Source: Aquimixticola soesokkakensis
GTDB lineage: Bacteria; Pseudomonadota; Alphaproteobacteria; Rhodobacterales; Rhodobacteraceae
Length of the DNA stretch: 64,000 bases
NCBI RefSeq assembly: GCF_900172375.1
Contig: NZ_FWFS01000010.1
Coordinates: forward strand, 62,001 to 126,000
Direction: 5' to 3'
Below the pieces are notes generated by a model that had not been told where the DNA came from, did no database searches, and was given only the letters and a program-made list of their open reading frames with translations. Positions within the stretch are counted from its first letter, which is position 1; every line of letters begins with the position of its first letter. The position numbers were made by a program, and so were the translations under genes. Shown piece after piece: positions 18,836 through 27,914 of this stretch.

Positions 18836-19420
18836 TTACCTTTTGCCTTTGAAGGACTTGAAGAGTGTGATGAGGGGGACAGCGGCGCTTAACGCGGCAC
18901 CGACAACCGTGCAGATGGCACAAAAATAGCCCAAGGGTGCGATGGGAATCCGCAGCGACGAGGTCGATCCGCCATAGGCTGCGATCTGGTCCGCATAGAC
19001 CCAGATGCGCCAGGCAACCACCACCAGCACCAGCGCCGACACCAGCCCGATGGCCGCTTTGCGCCAGGGTTGAAGCCGCTGGGCCAAACGGTCGGTGACC
19101 AGATCGACGGTGACATGTTCATTGTTCAGACTGACCGCTGGCAGGCCCAGAAAAATCGTCGCTGCGAGCAGCAGTTCGGTCAATTCCCCTGCCCCCGTCA
19201 GCGGCGCCGAGAAAATATAGCGCCCGATGACATCGACCACAGTGAGCGCCATCATCGCCATCAACATGACGCCACCGCAGGCCGCAATCACACGGTTCAG
19301 AACCTGCCCCGTGCGCGAGGGACTTTGTCCCCCCGCCGAGGGTTCCCCCGTAGACTGTTCCCCCGACAAGCTTGTGCCTGCCGGAGGGGTCGTTACATGT
19401 GCCGAGGTCAGCGGGCTCAT
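18836..19420 (-). CDS. TRAP transporter small membrane subunit (DctQ type)
   Basis: 194 residues with four hydrophobic helices from about residue 40 on; VVDVIGRYIFSAPLTGAGELTELLL is the characteristic DctQ segment between helices 1 and 2. The first 38 residues are Ser/Gly/Pro-rich and probably cytoplasmic and disordered. ATG 19420 overlaps the DctP stop by ATGA, which fixes the start. Confidence 0.9.
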   Translation of the reverse strand: MSPLTSAHVTTPPAGTSLSGEQSTGEPSAGGQSPSRTGQVLNRVIAACGGVMLMAMMALTVVDVIGRYIFSAPLTGAGELTELLLAATIFLGLPAVSLNNEHVTVDLVTDRLAQRLQPWRKAAIGLVSALVLVVVAWRIWVYADQIAAYGGSTSSLRIPIAPLGYFCAICTVVGAALSAAVPLITLFKSFKGKR

Positions 19421-20439
19421 TCTGCCGAAACCGCGTCGATTTCGGACAGAAACATGTCGTAGGCCGCCTGTCCGTCGATGCCGGTTTGCGACACTTCGGC
19501 GATTTTTGCCGCCACGATGGGCGAAAGCGTCTGCGTCCAAGCGGCCAGCTGGGCATCGGTCGCGGGCGTGATGGTGATTTTGCCGTCCATCGCGGTGACG
19601 CCCTCTGCATCCACACGGTCCCACATCGCCCCTGCCATGCGGGCCAAAGCCTCGCCCGTCACACCGTCAATCGCGGCTTGATCCTCGGCCGACAGGCTGT
19701 CCCATTTCGCCTTGTTCATGATGACGTAAAAGGAGGTATTGTAGAGGCCGCCGGGCACGGTAATCGCCGTGTCGAGTTGCGGGATCAACTTGAAAAAGCT
19801 GACGGATTCCGGCGGAAACAGAATTCCGTCCGCCACGCCTTGGCTGAGCAGCTCATAGGCTTTGGACGATGGGCCCTCGACAGGAACAGCCCCCAGCGCG
19901 GAGGCCACTTCGTGAACGATTCCGCCGCCAACACGCAGTTTCTGACCCTTGAGCACATCGGGGTCGGACACATCGACATCCTTGAGGAAAATTTCCCCCG
20001 GACCGTGGGTGAAAACGCCCAGAACCTTGACCTGATCGTATTCGCCCGCCTCTTTCAACAGGGCGTCAAAGGTGCGCCAATAGGCGACCGACATGGCTTC
20101 GGCGCTATCCCCGATAAACGGCAGCTCGGCGATATTGGTGGTTTTGAACCGGCCGGGGTTATAGCCCTGCACCCCGAAGGTGATATCGGCCACGCCGTTT
20201 ACGGCAAAGTCGAAATGCGCGGCAGGCGGCCCCAGCGGTGCGGGCAGGATATTGGCGGTGACATTGCCACCTGTCGCCTCGGCGATCTGCTCGGTCAACG
20301 GAACGATCACATCCGACACCAGCGGGTGCGAGGGCGGCAACCAATTGGCCACGGTCAGCGTAGTCTGGGCAAAAGCGGGGAGCGAGAACATCAGCCCAAG
20401 CGCCGTCACGGCCGCTGTTTTGGGGAGGAGGTATTTCAT
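19417..20439 (-). CDS. TRAP transporter substrate-binding protein (DctP type)
   Basis: 340 residues with a Sec signal peptide (KTAAVTALGLMFSLPAFA, cleavage near residue 24) and the periplasmic DctP fold. The family's conserved helix is VHEVASALGAVPV (about 172-184) and the usual carboxylate-binding Arg lies in LKGQKLRVGGG. It binds the ligand for DctQM. Position directly after iacG (105-base gap) makes indole-3-acetate or a related aromatic carboxylate the best guess for the ligand; not shown. An AGGG ribosome site lies upstream of the ATG. Confidence 0.9.
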   Translation of the reverse strand: MKYLLPKTAAVTALGLMFSLPAFAQTTLTVANWLPPSHPLVSDVIVPLTEQIAEATGGNVTANILPAPLGPPAAHFDFAVNGVADITFGVQGYNPGRFKTTNIAELPFIGDSAEAMSVAYWRTFDALLKEAGEYDQVKVLGVFTHGPGEIFLKDVDVSDPDVLKGQKLRVGGGIVHEVASALGAVPVEGPSSKAYELLSQGVADGILFPPESVSFFKLIPQLDTAITVPGGLYNTSFYVIMNKAKWDSLSAEDQAAIDGVTGEALARMAGAMWDRVDAEGVTAMDGKITITPATDAQLAAWTQTLSPIVAAKIAEVSQTGIDGQAAYDMFLSEIDAVSAE

Positions 20440-20544
20440 GAAGCGTTTCCCTATTGGTGTGTTGGTCTTGTTGGTGGTGCCGCGTCATTCTTGCCCTCTT
20501 CTTGGCGGAGGGCCAGTGGTCGGCGGGTCGTCTGCACAGCTAAA

Positions 20545-21051
20545 TCAACATGCCGCGCGCAAGTGGTGAAAATCGCGGCCAAACCAGATCAGCCCCTCGG
20601 CCTGTGGTTGTCCGATCGCGATATGCTGGACCTCGCAAAAGAACACCGAATGGGTGCCGACGCTCTTTTGATCGGTGATCTGACAGTCGAAAGCGACGGC
20701 GGCGTCTTGCAACACCGGCGCGCCGGTCACGCCCTGTGTCCAATCGCCCGTCGCAAAGCGGTCGTGATCGGAGGGGCGCGCGAAATGCCCCGACAAATCG
20801 CGATGCGCGCCGCTCAACACGTTGACGCACAGCGTGCCGTTTTTCACAAACAGGTCGTGGCTGCGGTTGGTCGTATTCACGCAGACCAGCAAAGTGGGCG
20901 GGCTGTCGGTGACGGAACACACCGCCGACGCCGTCATGCCGTGTTTGCCCGCAGGCCCGTCGGTCGTCAGCACGGTCACGGCCGCCCCCAGACGGCTCAT
21001 CGCCTCGCGAAACAGGGCGCTCGTGTTCTCACGGGAATTCACATCAGACAT
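20545..21051 (-). CDS. iacG: Flavin reductase
   Basis: 168 residues of the flavin-reductase-like (FMN-binding split-barrel) family: MSRLGAAVTVLTTDG, GMTASAVCSVTDSPPTLLVCVN and GLIWFGRDFHHL are typical HpaC/NtaB-type blocks. It supplies reduced flavin to a partner monooxygenase, here the IacA-like oxygenase. The start overlaps the iacF stop by a few bases (21044-21051). Confidence 0.85.
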   Translation of the reverse strand: MSDVNSRENTSALFREAMSRLGAAVTVLTTDGPAGKHGMTASAVCSVTDSPPTLLVCVNTTNRSHDLFVKNGTLCVNVLSGAHRDLSGHFARPSDHDRFATGDWTQGVTGAPVLQDAAVAFDCQITDQKSVGTHSVFFCEVQHIAIGQPQAEGLIWFGRDFHHLRAAC

Positions 21052-22009
21052 CCAGCACCAACCGTTTCGAGCAGGCCCGCGAACAGCAGGCACAGATTTG
21101 ATCGCCGTCCGCGCGCTCGTCCTCGGTGAGGAACATGTCGCGGTGGTCAATCTCGCCCTCGATCACATCCGTCACACAGGTGCCGCAAACGCCTTCCTCG
21201 CATTTCACCTCGATCTTGATGCCCGCCTTGGCCAGAGCCTTGGCAATCGTATCGGTGGGCCCGACGGTGACGGTGACGTCAGAGGCCTGCGCATAGACCT
21301 CGAAACTGTCGCCCGTCGTGTCCACATCGGCGGCGAAATATTCACGGTGGATGTGGTCGGGCGCATGGCCCTTGGCCTCGGCCGCCGCGATCACAGCCGC
21401 CATGTAGGCTTCGGGGCCACAAACATAGAGATGCGTGCCCGCGCTTGGTGCGGGGATATCCGCCAAAAGGTCCAGCCGCGCGCTATCCGAAGGGTGCAAG
21501 ACCGTGCGCCCCGCAAAAGGCGCCGCCTCGACCACATCCAGAAACGCGGTGCGCGCGCGCGATTTGGTGGAATAGTGCAGCGTGAATGCCTTGCCAGCCG
21601 CCGCCAGTTCCAGGCCCATGGCAATCATCGGCGTGACGCCGACACCGCCGCCGTAAAGGACGCTCAGCTCGGCCTCGGGGGTGAGGGCAAAGTGATTGCG
21701 CGGCCCCGCGATGCGCAGGCGCTCGCCAAGTTTCGCCCCCTCGTGAAGGGCCAGCGATCCGCCACGGCTCTGAGGGTCGCGCAGCACGCCCAGCGTGTAG
21801 CTGTCGCGCGTTGCCGGATCACCACAGAGCGAATATTGCCGCCAGACCGGCCCCCCGACCATGTCCACCAGCACGTCGATATGCGCGCCGGCGCTAAAGC
21901 GCGGCAGGTCCGCGCCCGTAAGGGTCACGCGCAAAATATCGCCCAGATCTTTGTGGCGCGCGCTGACGATCACATCATGCTCAAGGCTTTCGGTCTCCGT
22001 TTGTGTCAT
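21044..22009 (-). CDS. iacF: Ferredoxin reductase, PDR/VanB type (dioxygenase electron donor)
   Basis: About 321 residues. N-terminal flavin domain (WRQYSLCG is the flavin-binding RxYSL motif), middle NAD domain (LYGGGVGVTPM; VCGPEAYM) and C-terminal plant-type [2Fe-2S] domain with CEEGVCGTC and a fourth Cys in QICACCSRA. One polypeptide thus passes electrons from NAD(P)H to the Rieske oxygenase IacCD. ATG 22009 is preferred to ATG 22024 because GAGGG lies eight bases before it. Confidence 0.85.
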   Translation of the reverse strand: MTQTETESLEHDVIVSARHKDLGDILRVTLTGADLPRFSAGAHIDVLVDMVGGPVWRQYSLCGDPATRDSYTLGVLRDPQSRGGSLALHEGAKLGERLRIAGPRNHFALTPEAELSVLYGGGVGVTPMIAMGLELAAAGKAFTLHYSTKSRARTAFLDVVEAAPFAGRTVLHPSDSARLDLLADIPAPSAGTHLYVCGPEAYMAAVIAAAEAKGHAPDHIHREYFAADVDTTGDSFEVYAQASDVTVTVGPTDTIAKALAKAGIKIEVKCEEGVCGTCVTDVIEGEIDHRDMFLTEDERADGDQICACCSRACSKRLVLDV

Positions 22010-22020
22010 CGCAACATCCC

Positions 22021-22782
22021 TCATCGCATGTACAACCCGCCGTTCACGTCCCAGCAGGCACCGGTCACAAAAGCCGCATCGCGCCCTGCAAGCATGACCA
22101 CCATTCTCGCCACGAAATCGAGGCTTCCAAGCGCGCCCGTGAGCAGGTTTGCCAAAAAGCCGTCCATCTTTTCGGGCGGCACGATGGCATGCACCATCGG
22201 GCTGTCCATCGGCCCCGGAGAAATCGCGTTGCAGGTCACGCCAAAGGCGGCAAGATCGCGCGCAAACACTTTGGTCAGCGTCAGGATCGCGCCCTTGGAC
22301 GCGGCATAATGTGCGCCGGTCGCCGTGCCGCCGTTCTGCCCCGCAAGCGAGGCCATGTTGATCAAACGGCCATAGCCGCGCTCTTTGAAATGGCGCCCGA
22401 AAATCTGACAGCCCGCAAAACAGCCGCCCGCATTGATCGCAAGGATCGCGTTGAAATCCGCAGGGTCGATGTCGAGAACGGGCTTGGCCTCGGTGCGCGC
22501 GGCATTGTTGACCAGCACTTCACAAGACCCCCAGCGCTCGACCACCTTGTCGAGCACGATTTGATAGTCCTGCGCCTTGCCAATATCGAGGCTGGCCGTA
22601 ACGGCTGTCTCCCCCGCAAGGTCCAGTTCCAGCGCCAGTGCTTGCGCCGCATCGCCGTCGATATCGGTCAAGACCACGCGGTAGCCTGCGGCGTGCAGCG
22701 CCCGCGCCGCGACCGCCCCGAACCCGCGCGCAGCCCCCGTGACAACGGCGGTTTGGGTAACATCGGGCAAGGGCACGCCCAT
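22021..22782 (-). CDS. iacE: Short-chain dehydrogenase
   Basis: 253-residue classical SDR: TGAARGFG cofactor loop (15-22), NNAA (92-95), catalytic Ser145, Tyr159 and Lys163 (YAASK) and PGPMDSPM. Asp40 after the second strand favours NAD. In the known pathway IacE acts early on hydroxylated indole-3-acetate, together with IacA. It begins at the iacD stop and ends in an ATGA-type overlap with the reductase frame. Confidence 0.85.
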   Translation of the reverse strand: MGVPLPDVTQTAVVTGAARGFGAVAARALHAAGYRVVLTDIDGDAAQALALELDLAGETAVTASLDIGKAQDYQIVLDKVVERWGSCEVLVNNAARTEAKPVLDIDPADFNAILAINAGGCFAGCQIFGRHFKERGYGRLINMASLAGQNGGTATGAHYAASKGAILTLTKVFARDLAAFGVTCNAISPGPMDSPMVHAIVPPEKMDGFLANLLTGALGSLDFVARMVVMLAGRDAAFVTGACWDVNGGLYMR

Positions 22783-23279
22783 CAGAACAAATAGCTGATC
22801 GAGGTCAGCACTCCGTTGGAATTGAGCAAGCGCGCGACCTTGTCACGGATCGCAATGCCGGTTTCGCTGCGCACCAGCGTGTAGGTCAGGTTCACCGCGA
22901 AAATGCGCTGGCGGCCGAATTTATCCTCGACGACATGTTCAGCGCAGCGCAGCGTGATCGTGGTGTCATCCACCGCCTCGGCCACAAAGCGCGACAGGGT
23001 GCGCACGGTTTGCGCAGGCGGCGCGGCGGAGATCGAAAACCCGCCTTGCAGACGCTCGACCCGCATTTTGCGCATCGCCGCATCGTCATAGGCAATGTTG
23101 AGCATATTGGCGAAATCGTCGCCGGTTTTCTCTATCGGGATGACGTAGTGACCGCCATCGCCCCAAAGCGCAAGCCACGCATCGTAGTCGCAGGCGTCAA
23201 GCATATCGGCCTCGGCCCAAACGAATTCGACAGCCTCCTGAAGAGAAATCGCCAGATCGGTCACGGGAAAATCCTTCAT
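22782..23279 (-). CDS. iacD: Aromatic-ring-hydroxylating dioxygenase small subunit
   Basis: 165 residues of the beta-subunit family (SnoaL-like cone fold), with the family blocks EADMLDACDYDAWLALW near the N-terminus and RVERLQGGFSISAAPP then TLRCAEHVVEDKFGRQ. It is the structural partner of the Rieske large subunit. ATG 23279 lies within the iacC stop (ATGA), so both subunits are made together. Confidence 0.88.
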   Translation of the reverse strand: MKDFPVTDLAISLQEAVEFVWAEADMLDACDYDAWLALWGDGGHYVIPIEKTGDDFANMLNIAYDDAAMRKMRVERLQGGFSISAAPPAQTVRTLSRFVAEAVDDTTITLRCAEHVVEDKFGRQRIFAVNLTYTLVRSETGIAIRDKVARLLNSNGVLTSISYLF

Positions 23280-24550
23280 TGTACCGCCTCCGGCGCATCC
23301 ATCATCTTTTTCCATTGGGCATAGGCCGCGCGCATGCCGGTTTCCGCCGACACATCGCCTTTGGGCAGGCCGTTCTCGGAGGGCGTTTCCAAGCCCAGCC
23401 CACGGTTGACCATCACCGGCAAATCAGGGCCACCCGCCGAGCCGCGCTGCACGCGTTCCCACACTTCGGCATCATCGGGGGACCCGAACCCCATCGGCCC
23501 CTGAAAGTGTTCGTGCAGGCGCATCCGCATCTGGTTGGCCGCTTGCGGCCCCCCCTCCATCCCCAGCGCGATGTGGCGGATTTCGGTTTCATTCACCGCC
23601 ACAGGGCGCAAAATCCGAAAAAACGACAGCGAACATCCCGCATTCGGGAACAGGTTCAGGTTGAACCCGCAGCCCCCCACGGCGCGCACGATCCGCTTGA
23701 CCTGATCCTCGTCGTAATCCTTGCGCAATGTGGCGGCAAGATCTTGAAAACGCTCAGGGATCGGGGCGTCGAGATTTTCGTCCAGATCGTTCAGCTCGGG
23801 CATCATCACCATGACGGAATGCCCGTTCCCAAGGTCTTCGACCCAGCCGTCATCGTCATCGAGAAAGGAAAACTGTTCGGTTGCCTCGCCGTCGAGCGAC
23901 TGCATGAAGGACTTGTGGACAACGGGAAAATGGTAGGCGTCGGTGGTGTTTTCCAACTGGATTTTCCAGTTCATCGGCACTTTGAACTGATGCTCGCCCA
24001 GCGTCTTGATCGGGAAACCGCCGCCCTGTTTCATGAACAGGCGAATCCAGGGTTTCGCATTGCCAAGGAAGTCTTCCAGCGGCTCCACATCCATGTTGAA
24101 GGACGCAAAAATCATGCCCTCGAAGGTCTCGACCTTCAGCTTTTTCAACCCGTAGTCTTTCTTGTCGAAATCGGTGTTATAGCCTTCGGTGTAGGGCACG
24201 CCGCGCAGCTCGCCGTTCAGCGCGTAGCCCCAGCCGTGATAGGGGCATTGAAAGGACGATGTCTTGCCTTTCTGGATTTCACAGACGCTGGCCGCGCGGT
24301 GACGGCAGCGGTTCACGAGCACATGCAATTCATTCTTGCGGTCGCGCGAAATAATGACCGGCTGGGTGCCGACATGGGACAGTTTGAACGAGCCTTTGTC
24401 GGGCACCTCCGAAACATGACCGACCCAAACCCACGCCTTGCCAAAGATTTTGTCCATCTCGAGGTCAAAGAGGGCCGGGTCTTCGTACATCGGGGTTGCG
24501 ACGCGGTCGGGGGCGACCAATTCGTCCGTTTTGGGATAATCCAGAGACAT
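23276..24550 (-). CDS. iacC: Rieske aromatic-ring-hydroxylating dioxygenase large subunit
   Basis: About 424 residues. The Rieske [2Fe-2S] site is CRHR (Cys83, His85) and CPYHGW (Cys103, His106); the mononuclear iron site uses His208 and His213 in DAYHFPVVH with bridging Asp205 and an Asp at 360/361 (SPDDAEVW); numbering counts from the upstream ATG at 24553. In iac pathways IacCD with IacF forms the dioxygenase that releases catechol from the ring-opened intermediate. ATG 24550 is favoured by spacing from AAAGG. The gene follows iacI by 12 bases. Confidence 0.9.
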   Translation of the reverse strand: MSLDYPKTDELVAPDRVATPMYEDPALFDLEMDKIFGKAWVWVGHVSEVPDKGSFKLSHVGTQPVIISRDRKNELHVLVNRCRHRAASVCEIQKGKTSSFQCPYHGWGYALNGELRGVPYTEGYNTDFDKKDYGLKKLKVETFEGMIFASFNMDVEPLEDFLGNAKPWIRLFMKQGGGFPIKTLGEHQFKVPMNWKIQLENTTDAYHFPVVHKSFMQSLDGEATEQFSFLDDDDGWVEDLGNGHSVMVMMPELNDLDENLDAPIPERFQDLAATLRKDYDEDQVKRIVRAVGGCGFNLNLFPNAGCSLSFFRILRPVAVNETEIRHIALGMEGGPQAANQMRMRLHEHFQGPMGFGSPDDAEVWERVQRGSAGGPDLPVMVNRGLGLETPSENGLPKGDVSAETGMRAAYAQWKKMMDAPEAVQ

Positions 24551-24562
24551 CATCGAGCCTTT

Positions 24563-25087
24563 CTAATCATGCACGCTGCCGGTTGGCGACGGGATCTGCA
24601 CGGGCTGGTTCCAATCGGACACCGCGCGGGCATAGAGGTTTTCAGTGGAAAAGCGGTGCATGCGCCACGCTTCGTTTTCTTTTTTAAAATCAATGACAAG
24701 CCTTGCCGCCATCACGAAGTTCTGCCCATCGGCAAAACGCGGCGTTTGCAGCATCAACCAGCGTCCGGTGACGCCTTCGTCCCTGTGGGTCAGCGACTCT
24801 GACGACAGGAAATGCGCGTTCATCGCGAAATGCGGCGGCGTGGTGCAAAACTGCGCCAGCCAGTCCACAATCGCCGCCCGCCCGTGATGCTGACCGAAAT
24901 CCGCCGCGTAGCGCGCCCCCGCCCCGCCCCAGACCGCGCCCTCGGTAAACAGCGCAGCCAGCGCCTCTAGGTCGGTGTTGGCATCCAGCCGGTCGCAGAT
25001 GTCCATGTAATCGGACAGGCAGGCACGACAGGCGCTTTCGGCCTCAAGCCGCGCGACACGGTGCAAAAGGGCGGCAAGATCGCTCAC
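24563..25087 (-). CDS. iacI: SnoaL/NTF2-like protein
   Basis: 174 residues, GTG start overlapping the previous stop (GTGA at 25084-25087). The pattern of an N-terminal helix (LEAESACRACLSDYMD), LFTEGAVWGG and central strands fits the SnoaL-like cone fold. IacI of known iac clusters is a protein of this kind; it has been proposed to help a hydrolytic or isomerising step in side-chain processing, but its reaction is not settled. Context decides the name. Confidence 0.72.
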   Translation of the reverse strand: MSDLAALLHRVARLEAESACRACLSDYMDICDRLDANTDLEALAALFTEGAVWGGAGARYAADFGQHHGRAAIVDWLAQFCTTPPHFAMNAHFLSSESLTHRDEGVTGRWLMLQTPRFADGQNFVMAARLVIDFKKENEAWRMHRFSTENLYARAVSDWNQPVQIPSPTGSVHD

Positions 25088-25431
25088 AGCTGCGGGATCT
25101 CCAGCGCGCGCCCCATGCGGGCCTCGACCGTCATATATTTCCACAGCCGATCATTGCCCTCCCCGACCACGATGGTGCGCAGCAGGTTGCAGGCCGCTTG
25201 TACGTCCTCGCGTGTCGGGAAATCGGCCAGAATATACCATGTGTAGGGAAAGCCCTGCGTGGCCCCGACCAGCGTCTGATCGTCGTCAAAAGTGCCCACA
25301 ATCGTGACGCCCTCCATTTTGTCGATCCCCGACATAAGCTGTTGGGTTGCCGTCCAGACGGGGCCGATCTGATCGAAGGGCAGAGAAAAGAAAGTGGGGT
25401 GGTTGTTAAAACAAAGCAGGGTACGGATCAT
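25084..25431 (-). CDS. iacB: Small conserved protein of iac clusters
   Basis: 115 residues starting MIRTLLCFNN. A ferredoxin-like (dimeric alpha/beta barrel) fold is plausible from alternating strands and helices; no catalytic motif can be named. Small proteins of this size lie next to iacA in characterised clusters as IacB, required or helpful for conversion of dioxindole-type intermediates. The name rests on size and position. GTGA overlap with the next gene; ribosome site AAAAAGGA before ATG 25431. Confidence 0.65.
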   Translation of the reverse strand: MIRTLLCFNNHPTFFSLPFDQIGPVWTATQQLMSGIDKMEGVTIVGTFDDDQTLVGATQGFPYTWYILADFPTREDVQAACNLLRTIVVGEGNDRLWKYMTVEARMGRALEIPQL

Positions 25432-25473
25432 GTTGTTGCGTCCTTTTTCGGGGATCAAATCAAATTGGAATAT

Positions 25474-26619
25474 CTATGGAAAACCCGGCGGGGTCTGTTC
25501 GCCAAACATGGCCGCGCCCGCGCTGGTCCAGGTGCCTTCCCCCATGAAAGCGTGTTGGGCCACGCAGGCCGCATCGACCATCAAACGGCCCAGGGGGTGA
25601 TCGGCCATCATCGCACTGGCGCCGCCCATCACAAAGGCCAGCCGCGCCACCTCGGCGCCCTCATGGGCGGCCACCGTCGAGGCAAGGCGCAAGCGCACAT
25701 GGGTCTCGCGCGACACGTTTGGCGCGTGCTGCAATTCGTCCCAGGCCTGCGCCGTGGCGTCAAAAAACTGCGCCCGCGCGCCGGCCAGTTTGCCTTCGGC
25801 GCGCGCCAGATGCGCCTGGACATAGGGCCGCGATCCCGCCGTGGGCGCACCCGTAATCGAGGCCTTGCCTGCCGCTTCATTTCTTATGAAATCAAGGGCT
25901 TCACGTGCAGCCCCAAGGGCGACCACCGCCAAAACCTGCGCCGCCAGCGCCATCGCGGGATACCGGAAAATCGCATCTTCCATGACCGAGGGCGCACCGC
26001 GCACAAAGGTCCAGTCCTCGGGCACCACGACCTTCTCGACGACCAGATCATGGCTACCAGTCGCGCGCAGGCCGATGGTGCGCCATGTTTCGTCAATCGT
26101 GATCCTGTCGCGCGGCATCACCGCCGTGCGCGGCAAGGGCGTGTCATCGCCGTCCACCTTGATTCCGCCACCAAGCAGATCCGCCCCCATCGCGCCGGAA
26201 CACCAGGACCAACGCCCGCTGACTTGGACTCCGCCCGCAACGCGCAGCGCCTTTTGCGGCGGGAACAGGCCGCCTGCAAACACGGTATCGGGATTATTCC
26301 CGTAAATTTGCGCAAAAGTTTCGGGCGGAAGGGCGGCCAGATAAGTGGACGACACCCCGAAACTGGCCACCCATCCGGCCGAGGCATCCGCCGCCGAAAT
26401 GGTTTCCACAAGCTGGAGAAACGCCATCGGCGTCAGCGCGTCCCCGCCGAATTTCGTGGGAACAAACGCGCGGTACACCCCGACGGATTTGAAACCCTCG
26501 ACGATATCTTGGGGGATATGGCGCAGGCGGTCGAACTCTGCGCGCCGCCGGCGGATCGTGTCACACAGAGCGGTGAGCGCTGCGGCCTTTCGCGCAAGGG
26601 CTGGCTCGTGTCGGGTCAT
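25474..26619 (-). CDS. iacA: Indole-3-acetate monooxygenase, acyl-CoA-dehydrogenase-like flavin oxygenase
   Basis: 381 residues with the acyl-CoA dehydrogenase fold used by two-component FADH2 monooxygenases (group D; HpaB2/HsaA/DszC type). Features: N-terminal helical domain with GVYRAFVPTKFGG, central barrel (WSWCSGAMGADLLGGG; TWRTIGLRATGSHDLVVEKVVVP) and C-terminal helical bundle. The catalytic base of true dehydrogenases is not conserved. IacA starts indoleacetate attack by oxygenating the indole ring, using flavin reduced by IacG. Start ATG 26619 overlaps the iacH stop (ATGA). Confidence 0.85.
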   Translation of the reverse strand: MTRHEPALARKAAALTALCDTIRRRRAEFDRLRHIPQDIVEGFKSVGVYRAFVPTKFGGDALTPMAFLQLVETISAADASAGWVASFGVSSTYLAALPPETFAQIYGNNPDTVFAGGLFPPQKALRVAGGVQVSGRWSWCSGAMGADLLGGGIKVDGDDTPLPRTAVMPRDRITIDETWRTIGLRATGSHDLVVEKVVVPEDWTFVRGAPSVMEDAIFRYPAMALAAQVLAVVALGAAREALDFIRNEAAGKASITGAPTAGSRPYVQAHLARAEGKLAGARAQFFDATAQAWDELQHAPNVSRETHVRLRLASTVAAHEGAEVARLAFVMGGASAMMADHPLGRLMVDAACVAQHAFMGEGTWTSAGAAMFGEQTPPGFP

Positions 26620-27779
26620 CGGGTACACTCCGTTTGGCGGTCAGAAAGGGCCGGATCGGCCAGATGTCGGGCAAGGCGTTCGGCCACGGCGCAGAGCCGC
26701 GCATCCTCGCCTTTGCGCCCCACCAGCTGCAGACCCGCCGCAAGCCCCTCGGCGGTGCGCAGCGGAATGGTAAGCGCGGGGTGGCCCGAAAGGTTGAACG
26801 GGCGCACCAGCGATGTCAGCGGGATCAGGGACTGCGGATCGCGCGCCTCGTCGAGCGTTGGCGGCACGCAGGGCATGGTCGGCAAGACCAGCGCATCCAC
26901 CCGCGCAAGCGCTGCATCGACTTCGTCACAAAACCGCGCGCGCACGGCCTCGGCCTGGTCCACCTGCGCATCCGTCACCGCGAGCGCGGCAAGGATGCGC
27001 GTTTTTACATCCGCCCCCAGCGTCGCGTTTGAACGCGCCAAATGTCCGAATTCATTCGCTATTTCAGCGTTGATCAAAACGAGGCCCGCATTGAAAGCCG
27101 CCTCGAGGCTCGGCAGGGCAACATAGGGAACATCCCAAGGCTCAAGCGCGCGCTCAACGGCCGCAAGCACATCCGGCTCCGCCGCCACGGCGACACCGTT
27201 GAGAGAAAAATCCTCCAGAACAACCGGCTCGAAAGCGGGGATCATCAGGCTTGCCGCCTTGGTCAACATCGGCGCAGTGGCGGCGAGCGGACCGATACAA
27301 TCCAGCGTCGAGGCCCGCGGAATCGCGCCGCGCCTGTCTACCGAACCAAAGGTCGGCTTTAATCCGAAAGTGCCACAGCAGCACGCCGGTTGGCGGATCG
27401 AGCCCCCCGTGTCGGTGCCCACGGCGAAATCACAAAGCCCCGCCGCAACGGCAGCGGCCGCGCCCGAAGAGGACCCTCCCGGAATGCGGTCCGGCCAAGT
27501 CGGATTGAGCGCGGTGCCCGCATAGGCGTTCACGCCGGACACGCCAAAGGCCAATTCATGCATGGTGACCGTGCCCTCAATGGCGCATCCCTGCTCGAGA
27601 AGGCGCGCGACAATCGCACTATGCGCCGTTTCAACGGGCGCGTCCTCAAAGGCATGGGACCCGCAGCGTGTCGCAACACCTTGGACGCCAAGGCACTCCT
27701 TGATCAGAACCCGCGGCGCCTCCCCGCCAAGCGCGAGGCGTCTGGTAATCGTCTGGGGATCGGTCACGATCTGGGGCAT
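26616..27779 (-). CDS. iacH: Amidase-signature hydrolase
   Basis: 387 residues of the amidase signature family. The Ser-cisSer-Lys triad is visible: Lys27 (IKECLGV), cis-Ser within GGSSSG (101-106) and nucleophile Ser127 in GTDTGGSIRQPA. It is shorter than GatA (about 480) at the N-terminus, as in catabolic amidases. In the indoleacetate pathway IacH is thought to open the lactam ring of the oxindole intermediate. First gene of a run of 14 consecutive same-strand genes, so the main promoter lies upstream in 27780-27970. Confidence 0.85.
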   Translation of the reverse strand: MPQIVTDPQTITRRLALGGEAPRVLIKECLGVQGVATRCGSHAFEDAPVETAHSAIVARLLEQGCAIEGTVTMHELAFGVSGVNAYAGTALNPTWPDRIPGGSSSGAAAAVAAGLCDFAVGTDTGGSIRQPACCCGTFGLKPTFGSVDRRGAIPRASTLDCIGPLAATAPMLTKAASLMIPAFEPVVLEDFSLNGVAVAAEPDVLAAVERALEPWDVPYVALPSLEAAFNAGLVLINAEIANEFGHLARSNATLGADVKTRILAALAVTDAQVDQAEAVRARFCDEVDAALARVDALVLPTMPCVPPTLDEARDPQSLIPLTSLVRPFNLSGHPALTIPLRTAEGLAAGLQLVGRKGEDARLCAVAERLARHLADPALSDRQTECTR

Positions 27780-27914
27780 GGTGGTCCTTACGCTCTGCGG
27801 CTCAACTTATGTGAATATTACGCAATATCTCGGACCGAGATAGCGCGCCTTGCCGCGATGGCCGCATTTCGGGCGAGAGGCCGCGGATCACGGCAGCCTC
27901 GTGCAAAATTTAAT

